A stretch of 64,000 nt of DNA from Thermoleophilaceae bacterium (GCA_025928265.1 JAICJV010000007.1:1-64000), one strand, 5' to 3'. Numbered from the stretch's first letter, positions 43,434 to 51,876 are shown. The notes: generated by a model not told the origin, from the sequence alone. Numbers and translations: made by a program.

Positions 43434-43691
43434 ATGCACAGACACGCGACGAACCTTCGCACGACGTGCTCGGGGTGCGGCGCGAGCTACGGCTGGTTTC
43501 CGGCCGTGATGCTCGCGACGAGCGGCAGCCGCTGCCCGCGTTGCGCCGGCGAGCTCACGGTCGCCGAGCCTGACGCGGGTGTCTCAGTGAAGACAACGCT
43601 CATCCGCCGTGACAGGACCCGGCGCCCTCGCGGGGTATCCGTCGCGGAATGGCCACAGGCGACCTCCCCGAGCAGGTCCGCTACTTCATAA
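43434..43691 (+). CDS. Small zinc-ribbon-like protein
   Basis: 85 residues. The N-terminal 40 contain two CxxC knuckles (Cys12/15 and Cys34/37: 'TCSGCGASYGW', 'RCPRCAGEL') spaced as in zinc ribbons. The tail is basic and low complexity. The ATG at 43434 is preferred; a GTG two codons earlier is possible. It overlaps the next gene by 43 bp. The knuckle spacing makes it a plausible real gene, but codon bias is only moderate and no family is recognised. Confidence 0.45.
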   Translation: MHRHATNLRTTCSGCGASYGWFPAVMLATSGSRCPRCAGELTVAEPDAGVSVKTTLIRRDRTRRPRGVSVAEWPQATSPSRSATS

Positions 43692-44029
43692 GACGCCACG
43701 TCGAGTCCGTTCTCGACCTCGACATACTTCTCGCCATCAGGGCCGCCGACGGGCCGCGTGCCGCCTCCGAGCTCGCCCGTGAGCTGCGCCTGAACGAAAC
43801 CGCGTCGGCGGCCGCGCTCGACAAGTTCGCGGCCATCGGGCTGCTCGAGCGCGACAAGGACGACTGCTACGTCTACAGGCCACGCGAGCGCGCGCTGGCC
43901 GCGGATGCCGATGCACTCGCCGATGCGTACGCTCGCCGCCGCGTGAGCGTCATCCGCTTCATCTACAAGCGACCGAGCGAGGGCGTGTCCGCCTTCGCGG
44001 ATGCCTTCCGACTCCGAAAGGACCGCTGA
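43649..44029 (+). CDS. Winged-helix transcriptional regulator-like protein
   Basis: 126 residues. A helix-turn-helix with wing occupies most of it: 'VLDLDILLAIRAADGPRAAS', 'LARELRLNETASAAALDKFA' (recognition helix) and 'GLLERDKDDCYVYRPRERAL' (wing). It resembles small MarR/PadR-like regulators. The next gene starts one base after its stop, suggesting it is expressed with, and may control, the two DUF5985-like membrane genes. Confidence 0.7.
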   Translation: MATGDLPEQVRYFIRRHVESVLDLDILLAIRAADGPRAASELARELRLNETASAAALDKFAAIGLLERDKDDCYVYRPRERALAADADALADAYARRRVSVIRFIYKRPSEGVSAFADAFRLRKDR

Positions 44030-44030
44030 G

Positions 44031-44291
44031 GTGGCCGCAACCGTCTACGTCCTCTGCGCGCTCGCCGCGTTCGTCTGCGCGTGGCTGCTCGGCCGCAGCT
44101 ATCTCCGGTCGCACCTCCGGCTGCTCCTGTGGAGCTCGATCTGCTTCGCCGGGCTCGCGCTGAACAACGTGATGCTGTTCGTCGACAAGGTGATCATCCC
44201 GCACGGTGCGGACCTGTCGGCGTGGCGGCTGGTACCGGCCGCGCTGGGCATCGGAGCGCTGGTGTACGGACTCGTCTGGGAGGCCGACTGA
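44031..44291 (+). CDS. DUF5985-like small membrane protein
   Basis: 86 residues from a GTG at 44031, one base after the stop of the regulator. Three hydrophobic helices ('TVYVLCALAAFVCAWLLG', 'LLLWSSICFAGLALNNVMLF', 'VPAALGIGALVYGLVW') with a short basic turn ('SYLRSHLR') after the first. It matches small three-helix DUF5985-type proteins. Function unknown. Its stop overlaps the start of a second protein of the same type (TGATG), so the two are translated together and may form a complex. Confidence 0.7.
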   Translation: MAATVYVLCALAAFVCAWLLGRSYLRSHLRLLLWSSICFAGLALNNVMLFVDKVIIPHGADLSAWRLVPAALGIGALVYGLVWEAD

Positions 44292-44551
44292 TGGCCGACT
44301 TCCTGAACGGCGTGATCTGCGCCGGATCGTTCACGGCCGCGCTGTTCTTCCTGCGCTTCTGGCGCCAGACCGCCGACCGGCTGTTCGCGATCTTCTCGCT
44401 CGCCTTCACCCTGTTCGCCGTGAACCGCCTGCTCCTCACGATCCTCGACGAGTCCAACGAGGCACGCACGTGGGTCTACGTGATGCGGCTGGCGAGCTTC
44501 GTGCTGATCATCCTCGCGGTCGCCGACAAGAACCGCGCGCGCGTCGGCTAG
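44291..44551 (+). CDS. DUF5985-like small membrane protein, second copy
   Basis: 86 residues, coupled to the preceding gene by TGATG. Three helices: 'GVICAGSFTAALFFLRFWRQ', 'LFAIFSLAFTLFAVNRLLLT' and 'VYVMRLASFVLIILAVADKN'. The 'FFLRFWRQTADRLFAIFSLAF' stretch and the final 'ADKNR' are typical of DUF5985 proteins. It likely pairs with the upstream protein. Its TAG stop shares the four bases CTAG (44548-44551) with the stop of the opposite corA gene. Confidence 0.72.
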   Translation: MADFLNGVICAGSFTAALFFLRFWRQTADRLFAIFSLAFTLFAVNRLLLTILDESNEARTWVYVMRLASFVLIILAVADKNRARVG

Positions 44552-45459
44552 CCAGGGGCGCCGCGCCGGCGTACCGCAATCAGCGTGACCAGCACGCCCA
44601 GCGTGCAGCCGCCCACGCCCAGCAGGAGAAACGCGAGCGGGCTGGTCAGGTGCTTGATCATCCAGGCGAAGTTCATTCCGAAGAAGCCGGTGACGAACGT
44701 GAGGGGCAGGAACACCGTCGCGACCACTGTGAGCCAGTAGGTCGTCTCGTTCAGGCGCAGGTCCATGAAGCGCGTGACGGCATCCGCGGCGGCGTCGATC
44801 GCGTCCACGAGCCGGTTGATCTGGTCCGCGATGCGGTCGAAGTAGCGCTCGCTGTCGGATTCGAGCCCCTCCACTCGGCCGATCTCGTCGGCGACCCGAT
44901 CGAACGTGCCGCGCTGCGGTGCCACCTCGCGGCGGAGACGCGTGAGCTGCGCGGTGATCCCGCGCAGCGTGTCGTTGCGAATGCGCGCGGTGCGCAGGTC
45001 GAGCGCGTCCGCCTGGAGCTTCTCGATCTCGTCCTCGACGTCGGCCAGCTGTGCGAACGCGCTCACCACCATTGCCTCGAGCACCGCGTAGATCAGGTAC
45101 TGCTCGCTCCGACCCGCCGGCGCCTCGATCTCGAGCAGATCCGGCAGCGAGACCGGGGCCGTGTGCGCGGTGAGGAGGTACTCGCCGCTCACGAGCAGAT
45201 GCACCTCGATCGCGCCGTGCTCGTCGAAGCAGGTGAACGGGAACACGACATGGTCGGCGTCCACGTGGAACTTGCTCGCCCGGTGCACGCCCGGGCCGAG
45301 GGCCATCAGCGGTTCGAGGGCGTGCTCGGGGATCCCGAGCACCTCCCCCAGCTCGCCCGCCGACTGCGGTGCCACGGGGACATCCACCCAGAAGAAGGTG
45401 CCCGCGGCGCGCAGCGAGGCGATGCGCTCGCGGTCCAGCCCACGCAGGATCTCGCCCAT
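44548..45459 (-). CDS. corA: CorA-family Mg2+/divalent cation channel
   Basis: 303 residues from the ATG at 45459. A large cytoplasmic domain with long helices ('LADVEDEIEKLQADALDLRT') leads to two C-terminal transmembrane helices. The pore signature is 'VTGFFGMNFAWM', the family's GMN motif, after 'VATVFLPLTFVTGF', and the last helix is 'FLLLGVGGCTLGVLVTLIAV'. The protein should form a pentameric, ion-gated Mg2+ channel. It is divergent from thrS with 35 bp between starts and shares its stop CTAG with the small membrane gene. Confidence 0.9.
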   Translation of the reverse strand: MGEILRGLDRERIASLRAAGTFFWVDVPVAPQSAGELGEVLGIPEHALEPLMALGPGVHRASKFHVDADHVVFPFTCFDEHGAIEVHLLVSGEYLLTAHTAPVSLPDLLEIEAPAGRSEQYLIYAVLEAMVVSAFAQLADVEDEIEKLQADALDLRTARIRNDTLRGITAQLTRLRREVAPQRGTFDRVADEIGRVEGLESDSERYFDRIADQINRLVDAIDAAADAVTRFMDLRLNETTYWLTVVATVFLPLTFVTGFFGMNFAWMIKHLTSPLAFLLLGVGGCTLGVLVTLIAVRRRGAPG

Positions 45460-45494
45460 CCCGGCGAGGCTACGGCCCGGCGAGGACGGCACCT

Positions 45495-47351
45495 ATGCTG
45501 TCGCTCGTGAGCCAGGTGGCCGAACAGCAGGCGAACGGACAGGCCGAGGGCGACGAGCTCTACCGCATCCGTCACAGCCTCGCCCACGTGCTCGCGATGG
45601 CCGTGCAGGAGATACGCCCCGGCGCCAAGCTCGGCTTCGGCCCGCCGATCGACGACGGCTTCTACTACGACTTCGTGCTGCCGGAGCCGCTCAGCGACAA
45701 GGACTTCGCCGAGATCGAGAACCGGATGCGGCGGATCCTCAAGCGCAACATCAAATTCGAGCACGAGGAGCTGCCGCTCGACCAGGCGTACGAGCGACTC
45801 GACGAGATGGGCGAGCCGTACAAGCGCGAGTACGCGCAGGAGCTCGCGCAGTCGCAGCACCTCGACACGCTCGGCTTCTATCGCAGCGGCGACTTCGTCG
45901 ACCTCTGCCGCGGGCCGCACGTGGACAACACCGGCCAGATCCCCAAGAACGCCTTCAAGCTGCGCAGCATCGCGGGCGCGTACTGGCGCGGGGACTCCGA
46001 CAACATCCAGATGACCCGCATCTACGCGTGGGCGTACCCCACGAAGGAAGAGCTCGACCGGCACGTCGAGGAGTACAAGCGCGCACTCGAGCACGACCAC
46101 AAGAAGCTCGGGCGCGAGCTCGACATCTTCCAGATCGACACCGAGTACGTCGGGCCCGGCCTGCCGCTGTGGCTGCCGAACGGCACCGTGCTCCGCGAGG
46201 AGCTCGAGAAGCTCGCGAAGGAGCTCGAGTTCAGGGCCGGCTACCAGCGCGTGTCGACACCGGTGATCGCGAAGACCGCGCTGTACTTCAAGTCCGGCCA
46301 TCTCCCCTACTCCGCCGAGCACATGTATCCGTTCATGGAGCTCGTCGAGCGGAACGACGAGGGCGACGAGGAGATCCGCGAGGAGTACGTGCTGCGGCCG
46401 ATGAACTGCCCGCACCACCATCGCGTCTATGCCGCGCGGCCGCGCTCATACCGCGACCTGCCGCTGCGACTCGCCGAGTACGGGAACGACTACCGCTACG
46501 AGGACCACGGGGCGCTGTCGGGTCTGCTGCGAGTGCGCGGCATGACCATGAACGACGCGCACATCTACTGCACCGAGGAGCAGATCAAGGACGAGTTCAT
46601 CGCCGTGATCCGGATGCACCAGGAGGTGTACGAGGTCCTCGGCCTGAGCGACTTCTACATGCGCTTCTCCACATGGGACCCGGACAGTGACAAGGGGAAG
46701 GAGAAGTACATCGACGAGCCCGAGATGTGGGAGAAGACCCAGCAGCTCGTGCGCGAGGCGATGGACGAGAGCGGGGTCCCCTACACCGAGGGCAAGGGCG
46801 AGGCTGCCTTCTACGGGCCCAAGATCGACGTGCAGTTCCGCACGGTCACCGGCCGCGAGGAGACCGCCAGCACCAACCAGCTCGACTTCGGGCAGCCGGA
46901 GCGGATGGGCCTGACCTACCAGGGCGCCGACAACCAGGAGCACCAGCCGTACGTGATCCACCGAGCACCGCTCGGCACGCACGAGCGCTTCGTCGCATTC
47001 CTGATCGAGCACTACGGCGGCGCGTTCCCCACCTGGCTCGCGCCCGTGCAGGTGCGCGTGCTCACCGTGTCGGACCGCTTCGCCGACTACGCGCGGAAGG
47101 TGGTCGACGCGCTGCGCTCCGACTACGTGCGCGCCGAGCTGGGATCCGGGCAGGAGACGCTCGGCAAGGCGATCCGCGAGGCCACAACGCACAAGATCCC
47201 GAACGTGCTGGTGATCGGCGAGCGCGAGGTGGAGGAACACACCGTGACCCTGCGGCGCCACGGGTCGCGTGAGCAGGAGACGATGCCCGCAGACGAGTTC
47301 CGCGCGCGCGTGCGCGAGGCGATCGCCACCCGCGCCCAGTCGCTTCGATGA
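45495..47351 (+). CDS. thrS: Threonyl-tRNA synthetase without the N-terminal TGS domain
   Basis: 618 residues. It begins directly in the N2 editing-associated domain ('YRIRHSLAHVLAMAVQEIRP', 'GFGPPIDDGFYYDFVLPEPL'). The class II core has the zinc ligands in 'MNCPHHHRVYA', motif 2 'SGLLRVRGMTMNDAHIYC' and the last His in 'YVIHRAPLGTHERFVAFL'. The anticodon-binding domain follows from ~520 ('PVQVRVLTVSDRFADYA'). Most bacterial enzymes are ~640 residues and start with a ~60-residue TGS domain, which is absent here; the upstream bases are corA antisense. ATG at 45495 with GAGGACGG upstream. Confidence 0.92.
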   Translation: MLSLVSQVAEQQANGQAEGDELYRIRHSLAHVLAMAVQEIRPGAKLGFGPPIDDGFYYDFVLPEPLSDKDFAEIENRMRRILKRNIKFEHEELPLDQAYERLDEMGEPYKREYAQELAQSQHLDTLGFYRSGDFVDLCRGPHVDNTGQIPKNAFKLRSIAGAYWRGDSDNIQMTRIYAWAYPTKEELDRHVEEYKRALEHDHKKLGRELDIFQIDTEYVGPGLPLWLPNGTVLREELEKLAKELEFRAGYQRVSTPVIAKTALYFKSGHLPYSAEHMYPFMELVERNDEGDEEIREEYVLRPMNCPHHHRVYAARPRSYRDLPLRLAEYGNDYRYEDHGALSGLLRVRGMTMNDAHIYCTEEQIKDEFIAVIRMHQEVYEVLGLSDFYMRFSTWDPDSDKGKEKYIDEPEMWEKTQQLVREAMDESGVPYTEGKGEAAFYGPKIDVQFRTVTGREETASTNQLDFGQPERMGLTYQGADNQEHQPYVIHRAPLGTHERFVAFLIEHYGGAFPTWLAPVQVRVLTVSDRFADYARKVVDALRSDYVRAELGSGQETLGKAIREATTHKIPNVLVIGEREVEEHTVTLRRHGSREQETMPADEFRARVREAIATRAQSLR

Positions 47352-47382
47352 GTCTGGGCCGCGCCGCCCGTCATAACTGACG

Positions 47383-48279
47383 ATGACGGAGACATCAGCC
47401 GCCATACGCATGCGCGGGCTCGTGAAGCGCTTCGGCCCGCTGACCGCCGTGGACGGGCTCGACCTCGACGTGCCGTACGGCAAGTGCGTCGGCCTGCTCG
47501 GGCCGAACGGCGCCGGCAAGTCGACGACCATGAAGGCGCTCACCGCGCAGGTGATCGCGACCGAGGGCGAGGTCGAGGTCCTGGGCTACCGGCTGCCCGA
47601 CGACTCCAAGCAGGCGCGCGCCGAGATGGGCGTGGTGCCGCAGCTCGACAACCTCGACACGACGCTCACGGTGGAGCAGAACCTGCTCGTGTTCGCGCAC
47701 CTCTACCGCGTGCCGGCCGGTGAGCGCAGCGAAGCGATCGACCGCGCGCTCGGCATCGCGAACCTCGCGGCGCGGCGCGGCGCGAAGGTGGAGGAGCTCT
47801 CGGGCGGCATGCGCCGGCGACTTCTGATCGCGCGCTCGCTGCTTCACCGCCCGCGCCTCGTGCTGCTCGACGAGCCCACGGTCGGGCTCGACCCGCAGGT
47901 GCGTCAGGAGCTGTGGGCGCTGATCGACCGGCTGCGCTCGGAGGGCGTCTCGATCCTCATGAGCACGCACTACATCGAGGAGGCCGAGCGGCTCTGCGAC
48001 ACCGTCACGATCATGTCGCACGGCAAGGCAGTCGCGGTCGGTCCGCCGCACGAACTGATCCGCGAGCACGCCGGGCCGGAGGCGATCGAGGTGTACGGGT
48101 CGCCGACTCGCCTGACCGAGATCGAGGTCGACGCGCGCCAGCGGGGCTGGAGCACGCGCCGGACCGGCACGTCGGTGGCGATCCTGCGTGCGAACGGCGC
48201 GCGCGACATCGACGGCGAACGGCGCGTGACCAACCTCGAGGACGTGTTCGTCCTCCTGACCGGAGAGGAGATCACCTGA
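47383..48279 (+). CDS. ABC transporter ATP-binding protein (NodI/drug-export type)
   Basis: 298 residues. Walker A 'LGPNGAGKSTTMKAL' (~37-51), signature 'LSGGMRRRLLIARSLLHRPR' (~140-159), Walker B with D-loop 'LVLLDEPTVGLDP' (~161-173), and H-switch 'STHYIEEAERL' (~194). The C-terminal ~80 residues after the ATPase fold resemble the accessory domain of NodI-like exporters. The permease gene overlaps its stop (TGATG), making a two-gene ABC-2 exporter. Substrate (lipid, drug or polysaccharide) is unknown. Confidence 0.92.
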   Translation: MTETSAAIRMRGLVKRFGPLTAVDGLDLDVPYGKCVGLLGPNGAGKSTTMKALTAQVIATEGEVEVLGYRLPDDSKQARAEMGVVPQLDNLDTTLTVEQNLLVFAHLYRVPAGERSEAIDRALGIANLAARRGAKVEELSGGMRRRLLIARSLLHRPRLVLLDEPTVGLDPQVRQELWALIDRLRSEGVSILMSTHYIEEAERLCDTVTIMSHGKAVAVGPPHELIREHAGPEAIEVYGSPTRLTEIEVDARQRGWSTRRTGTSVAILRANGARDIDGERRVTNLEDVFVLLTGEEIT

Positions 48280-49079
48280 TGGCCGCCATCGCAGCGCCGC
48301 GCCGGCGCCGGCTCGGCCGCCTGGAGCCCGCCGCGCTGCGCGGCGTGATCGTGCGCGAGGTCGTGAACTTCTCGTCGTTCTGGCGCTCGTCGACGTTCTC
48401 CTCGACCGTCGACCCGACGATCTACCTGCTCGCGTTCGGGTTCGGCTTCGGCTCGCTCGTGAGCCAGGTCGCGGGCTACGACTACATCGACTTCGTCGGG
48501 ACGGGCATCGTGGCCACCACGGTGCTCTTCTCGGGCTGCTTCCCCGCCATGTACGGAACGTTCGTCAAGTACTCGTTCCAGCACACCTACGACGCGATCC
48601 TCGCCGCGCCGGTCGACACAGAGGAGCTCGTCACCGGGGAGGCGCTGTGGATCGGGCTGCGTACGGGGGTTTACGGCTGCGTGCCGATGCTCGTGGCGAT
48701 GATCTTCGGCCTCAACCCGAGCTGGGGCATGCTGCTCGTGCCGTTCATTGCGGCGCTCGCCGGCTACGGCTGGGCGTGCTTCGGCATCTTCATCGCCGCG
48801 AAGTCGCAGAAGATCGAGAGCTTCTCCTACTGGCAGAGCGGGCTGCTCACGCCGATGTTCCTGGTCGCCGGCACGTTCTTCCCGCTCTCGTCACTACCTC
48901 ACTGGGCCCAGGTGCTCGGCAACTTCAACCCGCTCTTCCACTGCGTGCAACTCGTCCGCCACGCGGTCTTCGGATTCGTCGGCTGGGCGGACGTGGGGCA
49001 CCTGGCGTTCCTCGTCGGGTTCGCGCTCATCGCGTGGCGGCTCGCGATCCGCTTCATGGAGCGAAAGCTGATCCTCTGA
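48279..49079 (+). CDS. ABC-2 type permease (NodJ-like)
   Basis: 266 residues with six membrane helices, e.g. 'GTGIVATTVLFSGCFPAMYG', 'MLLVPFIAALAGYGWACFGI', 'LVGFALIAWRLAIRF'. The segments 'STVDPTIYLLAFGFGFGSLV' and 'YWQSGLLTPMFLVAGTFFPL' (~195) match NodJ/ABC-2 permeases. It forms the membrane channel for the ATPase encoded just upstream, by translational coupling. A methyltransferase gene overlaps its end. Confidence 0.9.
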   Translation: MAAIAAPRRRRLGRLEPAALRGVIVREVVNFSSFWRSSTFSSTVDPTIYLLAFGFGFGSLVSQVAGYDYIDFVGTGIVATTVLFSGCFPAMYGTFVKYSFQHTYDAILAAPVDTEELVTGEALWIGLRTGVYGCVPMLVAMIFGLNPSWGMLLVPFIAALAGYGWACFGIFIAAKSQKIESFSYWQSGLLTPMFLVAGTFFPLSSLPHWAQVLGNFNPLFHCVQLVRHAVFGFVGWADVGHLAFLVGFALIAWRLAIRFMERKLIL

Positions 49080-49951
49080 CGCTCCCGAGCGACGAGATCG
49101 ACATCGACGAGCCGCTCGCGGAGTCGGCGCCGCTCGCGCGCAGCCTCGCGCCCCGGCTGTGCCGGCCGGTGGGGCCGGGGACGCCGGACTGCTCGTCGTA
49201 CCACGGCCTCCTCCAGTACATGCGCATGCTCGGCGTGGTGGCCTCGCCGCTGCGGCAGCGCGGCTTCTACGCCAAAGCGCTGCGCGAGGTGCCGCCGGCA
49301 CCGCGAACGCGGGTGCTGGTCGCCGGCGCCGCCGACTACTGCATGCTGGCGCTTGTGCTCGGCGCGTACCGCGACCGCTCGGTCGAGGTGACGGTGGTCG
49401 ACCGCTGCCCGACGCCGCTCGAGCTGTGTCGCTGGTTCGCGGCCCGCGCCGGCGTGACCGTCGCCACCGCCGTTGCGGACCTGGCGCGCTTCGAGGACGC
49501 CGACGGCTTCGACGTCATCTGCACCGACTCGCTGCTCACGCTGTTGCGACCCGAGGAGCGCGCACGCGTGCTGAGCCGCTGGCGCTCGCTGCTCGCGCCC
49601 GGAGGACGGGTCGTGACGAGCGCGCGGATCTCCTCGTCCGACTACCTGACCGACGTCCCGCGGGAGCAGCGCGTCGCAGGGTTCGCCGAGTTGGTCCGCG
49701 AGCGTGCGCGTGAGGCGGCTCTCGACATCGATCCCGACGTGCTCGCGGCCGAGGCGCTCACGTACGGGGCGAGCGTGCCGGTCTATCCGATCCGGTCGGT
49801 GGACGAGGTCGAGGCTGCATGCGCCGACGCGGGCCTCGTGGTCGATGTGCTCGACCTCCGCGAGACGCAGGGCCGCGTGCCCGCGGAGAAGGCCGGTCCC
49901 GGCGCGTATCTGACGGCCACCTACGCCCGGCTCGTCGCGCGGTCCTGCTGA
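49034..49951 (+). CDS. Class I SAM-dependent methyltransferase
   Basis: About 290-305 residues. The SAM-binding motif I is 'RVLVAGAADYCMLALVLGAY', with motif II Asp in 'VEVTVVDRCPTPLELCRWFA'. 'DVICTDSLLTLLRPEERARV' and 'LLAPGGRVVTSARISSSDYL' are motifs III and IV. 'DCSSYHGLLQYMRMLGVVAS' near the N-terminus is probably the substrate loop. The start is uncertain: GTG at 49034 overlaps the permease by 46 bp; a GTG at 49169 would be shorter. Acceptor unknown. Its end overlaps the Mur-ligase gene by 31 bp. Confidence 0.75.
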   Translation: MAARDPLHGAKADPLTLPSDEIDIDEPLAESAPLARSLAPRLCRPVGPGTPDCSSYHGLLQYMRMLGVVASPLRQRGFYAKALREVPPAPRTRVLVAGAADYCMLALVLGAYRDRSVEVTVVDRCPTPLELCRWFAARAGVTVATAVADLARFEDADGFDVICTDSLLTLLRPEERARVLSRWRSLLAPGGRVVTSARISSSDYLTDVPREQRVAGFAELVRERAREAALDIDPDVLAAEALTYGASVPVYPIRSVDEVEAACADAGLVVDVLDLRETQGRVPAEKAGPGAYLTATYARLVARSC

Positions 49952-51423
49952 GCGCGAGCGGCGGCGAGCCGTTCGAGCTCCTCGCGCGCGACCACGCGGT
50001 CGTCGAACGGGACGCCGTCCTCGGCGGACACCTGTGTGCTCAGCGTCGCGCGTGCGCCGCGGCCGAGGATCGCGACGAAGTCGTGCTGTCCCGCTGCCTC
50101 GAGTACGCGGCGGATCGCCGGCCGGCGGTCCTCCACCACCTCCACCGGCGCCGCTGCGGCCGCCCGTGCTCCCGCGGCCAGGGGCCCGACGATGTCCTCG
50201 ACGCGCGCCCACCTGCGGCTGCCCGCCGTGACCACCACGAGGTCCGCGAGCCGTCCCGCTGCCGCGCCGATCGACGGTGTGAGCATGGGCGGCCGGTGCC
50301 CTGCGGTCGAGACGAGCGCGAGCACGCGGCCGCCGCGACGCGCCGCAATCGTCCGCGCCGCCCCGAGCACCGCCTCGACGGCGTCCGGCGTCTGGGTGAA
50401 GTCGACGACCACGTCGAACGGCTGGCCCGCGTCGATCGCCTCGAACCGGCCGGGCACTCCGGCGGTGCGCTCGAGCGCCCGCGCGATCGCGTCCCAGCCG
50501 ATCCCGCACCCGCGCGCCGCGGCGACGGCGGCCAGCACATTCATCGCGTTGTGCTCGCCGGGGAGGCGATGCTCCAGGTCGACCGCGCCGTCGGGCGTCT
50601 CCGCACGCAGCCACGCGGTGCGCGTCGTCCAGTCGCAGGCCGTCAGGCGGAACTCGGCGTCGCGCTCGCGACCGAAGCGCAGCAGCGGCGCGCCCCGGCC
50701 TTCGAGCTCCTTCGCGAGAGCGGCGCCGAGGCGGTCGGCCGTGGGCAGGACCGCGAGCCCGGCGGTCTTGCGCCCGCGGATGAACAGGCGCCGTTTGATC
50801 GCGCCGTAGCGACGCATCGTGCCGTGCCGGTCGAGGTGGTCGTCGCGGAGGTTGGTGAGGACGGCGACCTCGGGGAGCATCGTGCTCGAGCACTCGAGCT
50901 GGAAGCTCGAGACCTCGCAGACCAGGCGGTCCACGCGGATCCCTGTGGCGGCGGACAGCGGAGAGCCGAACTCGCCATTGCCCACGAGCGGAGCTTCCTG
51001 TCCGGCCGCCTCGTGCATCGCGGCGATCAGCCGGCAGGTGGTGGACTTGCCGTTGGTGCCGGTGACGCCGATGACCGGCGCGGCCGAGAGCCGCCAGCCG
51101 AGCTCGAGCTCGTCGATGACCACGGCTCCGCGTCCGCGCGCGGCCGCGACGATCGGGGCGTCGAGCGGCACACCCGGGCTCTTCACCACGCAGCGCGGAG
51201 CGGGGTCGCGAGCTACGAGCGCGAGGCCATCGGTCTCGGTGTGGATCTCGACGCCGCGGGCGCGAAGTGCCTCGAGTTGCGCGGCCGCCCAAGCCGGGTT
51301 GTCGGCCGCACACGCGCACACGTCGTCGGCGCCGGCGATGTCGGCAAGCGTCGTGGTGGCGGCCAGCCCGGCGCGACCGAGGCCGACGACGAGGTAGGGC
51401 CCACGCGGCACGCGCGGTCGCAT
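49921..51423 (-). CDS. Mur ligase family protein, MurD-like with MurE-like C-terminus
   Basis: ATP-dependent ligase that adds an amino acid to a UDP-muramyl substrate. 500 residues from the ATG at 51423. A Rossmann N-domain opens with 'LVVGLGRAGLAATTTLADIA' and 'VKSPGVPLDAPIV', typical of MurD. The ATPase P-loop is 'PVIGVTGTNGKSTTCRL' and 'LVGNGEFGSPLS' lies in the substrate site. The C-terminal part reads 'HDFVAILGRGARATLS...PFDDRVVAREELERL', closer to MurE than MurD. MurD is my first choice on N-domain motifs. No other mur gene is nearby, unlike the usual dcw cluster, so it could be a paralog. Confidence 0.78.
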   Translation of the reverse strand: MRPRVPRGPYLVVGLGRAGLAATTTLADIAGADDVCACAADNPAWAAAQLEALRARGVEIHTETDGLALVARDPAPRCVVKSPGVPLDAPIVAAARGRGAVVIDELELGWRLSAAPVIGVTGTNGKSTTCRLIAAMHEAAGQEAPLVGNGEFGSPLSAATGIRVDRLVCEVSSFQLECSSTMLPEVAVLTNLRDDHLDRHGTMRRYGAIKRRLFIRGRKTAGLAVLPTADRLGAALAKELEGRGAPLLRFGRERDAEFRLTACDWTTRTAWLRAETPDGAVDLEHRLPGEHNAMNVLAAVAAARGCGIGWDAIARALERTAGVPGRFEAIDAGQPFDVVVDFTQTPDAVEAVLGAARTIAARRGGRVLALVSTAGHRPPMLTPSIGAAAGRLADLVVVTAGSRRWARVEDIVGPLAAGARAAAAAPVEVVEDRRPAIRRVLEAAGQHDFVAILGRGARATLSTQVSAEDGVPFDDRVVAREELERLAAARAQQDRATSRA

Positions 51424-51493
51424 GCGCGCATTGTTTCTCACCGTCCCCCAAATGGGTACCTGACGAAGCATCAGAACGAATAGGGAGGCACCA

Positions 51494-51769
51494 ATGGCAC
51501 AGACCAAGGCAGACCGTCAGGCGGCCGCGAAGAAGGCCGCCGCCACCAGGCAGCGCAACCAGCAACGCTCGCAGTCGTCGAGCTCCGGCAAGAAGGCCGC
51601 CGCGACCCGTCAGGGCAACAGCGCAGCGGCCGCGGCCGGTCAGGCGAAGAGCGCCGCGAAGGGCGCCGTGAGCGGCCTCGGGAACGCCGCCAAGCTGGCC
51701 GGGAACGCGGCCAAGGAGGCAGGCAAGGCGGCCACGTCGAGGGCTCGCGCGGGCAGCAACAAGAAGTAG
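51494..51769 (+). CDS. Lys/Ala-rich small basic protein (histone H1-like composition)
   Basis: 91 residues, ~28% Ala, ~15% Lys, ~8% Arg, no acidic region. A short repeat 'KKAAATRQ(R/G)N' occurs twice (~13-22 and ~33-42) followed by A/K-rich helix ('GNAAKLAGNAAKEAGKAATS'). GGGAGG lies ahead of the ATG. It resembles bacterial histone H1-like or DNA-binding tail sequences; nucleic-acid binding is inference. It lies directly before the structured leader of the acyl-CoA dehydrogenase gene. Confidence 0.6.
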   Translation: MAQTKADRQAAAKKAAATRQRNQQRSQSSSSGKKAAATRQGNSAAAAAGQAKSAAKGAVSGLGNAAKLAGNAAKEAGKAATSRARAGSNKK

Positions 51770-51782
51770 TGCCGGTCGGGTC

Positions 51783-51876
51783 GCCGGCTTTGCAGCGATA
51801 TCCTTGAACGTTGCAAAGCCGGCCGCGACCGCGAGGCTTGGACCGGCCCGTTGCGGGGCAATATCGCTTCCGCAAC
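51783..51876 (+). promoter_or_regulatory. Structured leader with two hairpins whose loops are complementary (candidate cis-regulatory RNA)
   Basis: Hairpin 1: GCCGGCTTTGCA (51783-51794) with TGCAAAGCCGGC (51812-51823), a perfect 12-bp stem with a 17-nt loop, extendable by GGTC/GACC. Hairpin 2: GTTGCGG (51850-51856) with CCGCAAC (51870-51876), a 13-nt loop. Loop 1 contains GCGATAT (51795-51801) and loop 2 ATATCGC (51861-51867), perfect complements that could form a kissing pair. A second GCAAC (51904-51908), beside the ATG at 51911, can compete with the hairpin 2 arm. No T-run follows, so it is not a simple terminator. Confidence 0.45.

Noticed and set aside
48899-51565. 888-codon antisense frame over the methyltransferase and Mur ligase
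   Set aside because: Arg/Ala-rich high-GC shadow; the plus- and minus-strand genes there have complete catalytic motifs in their own frames.
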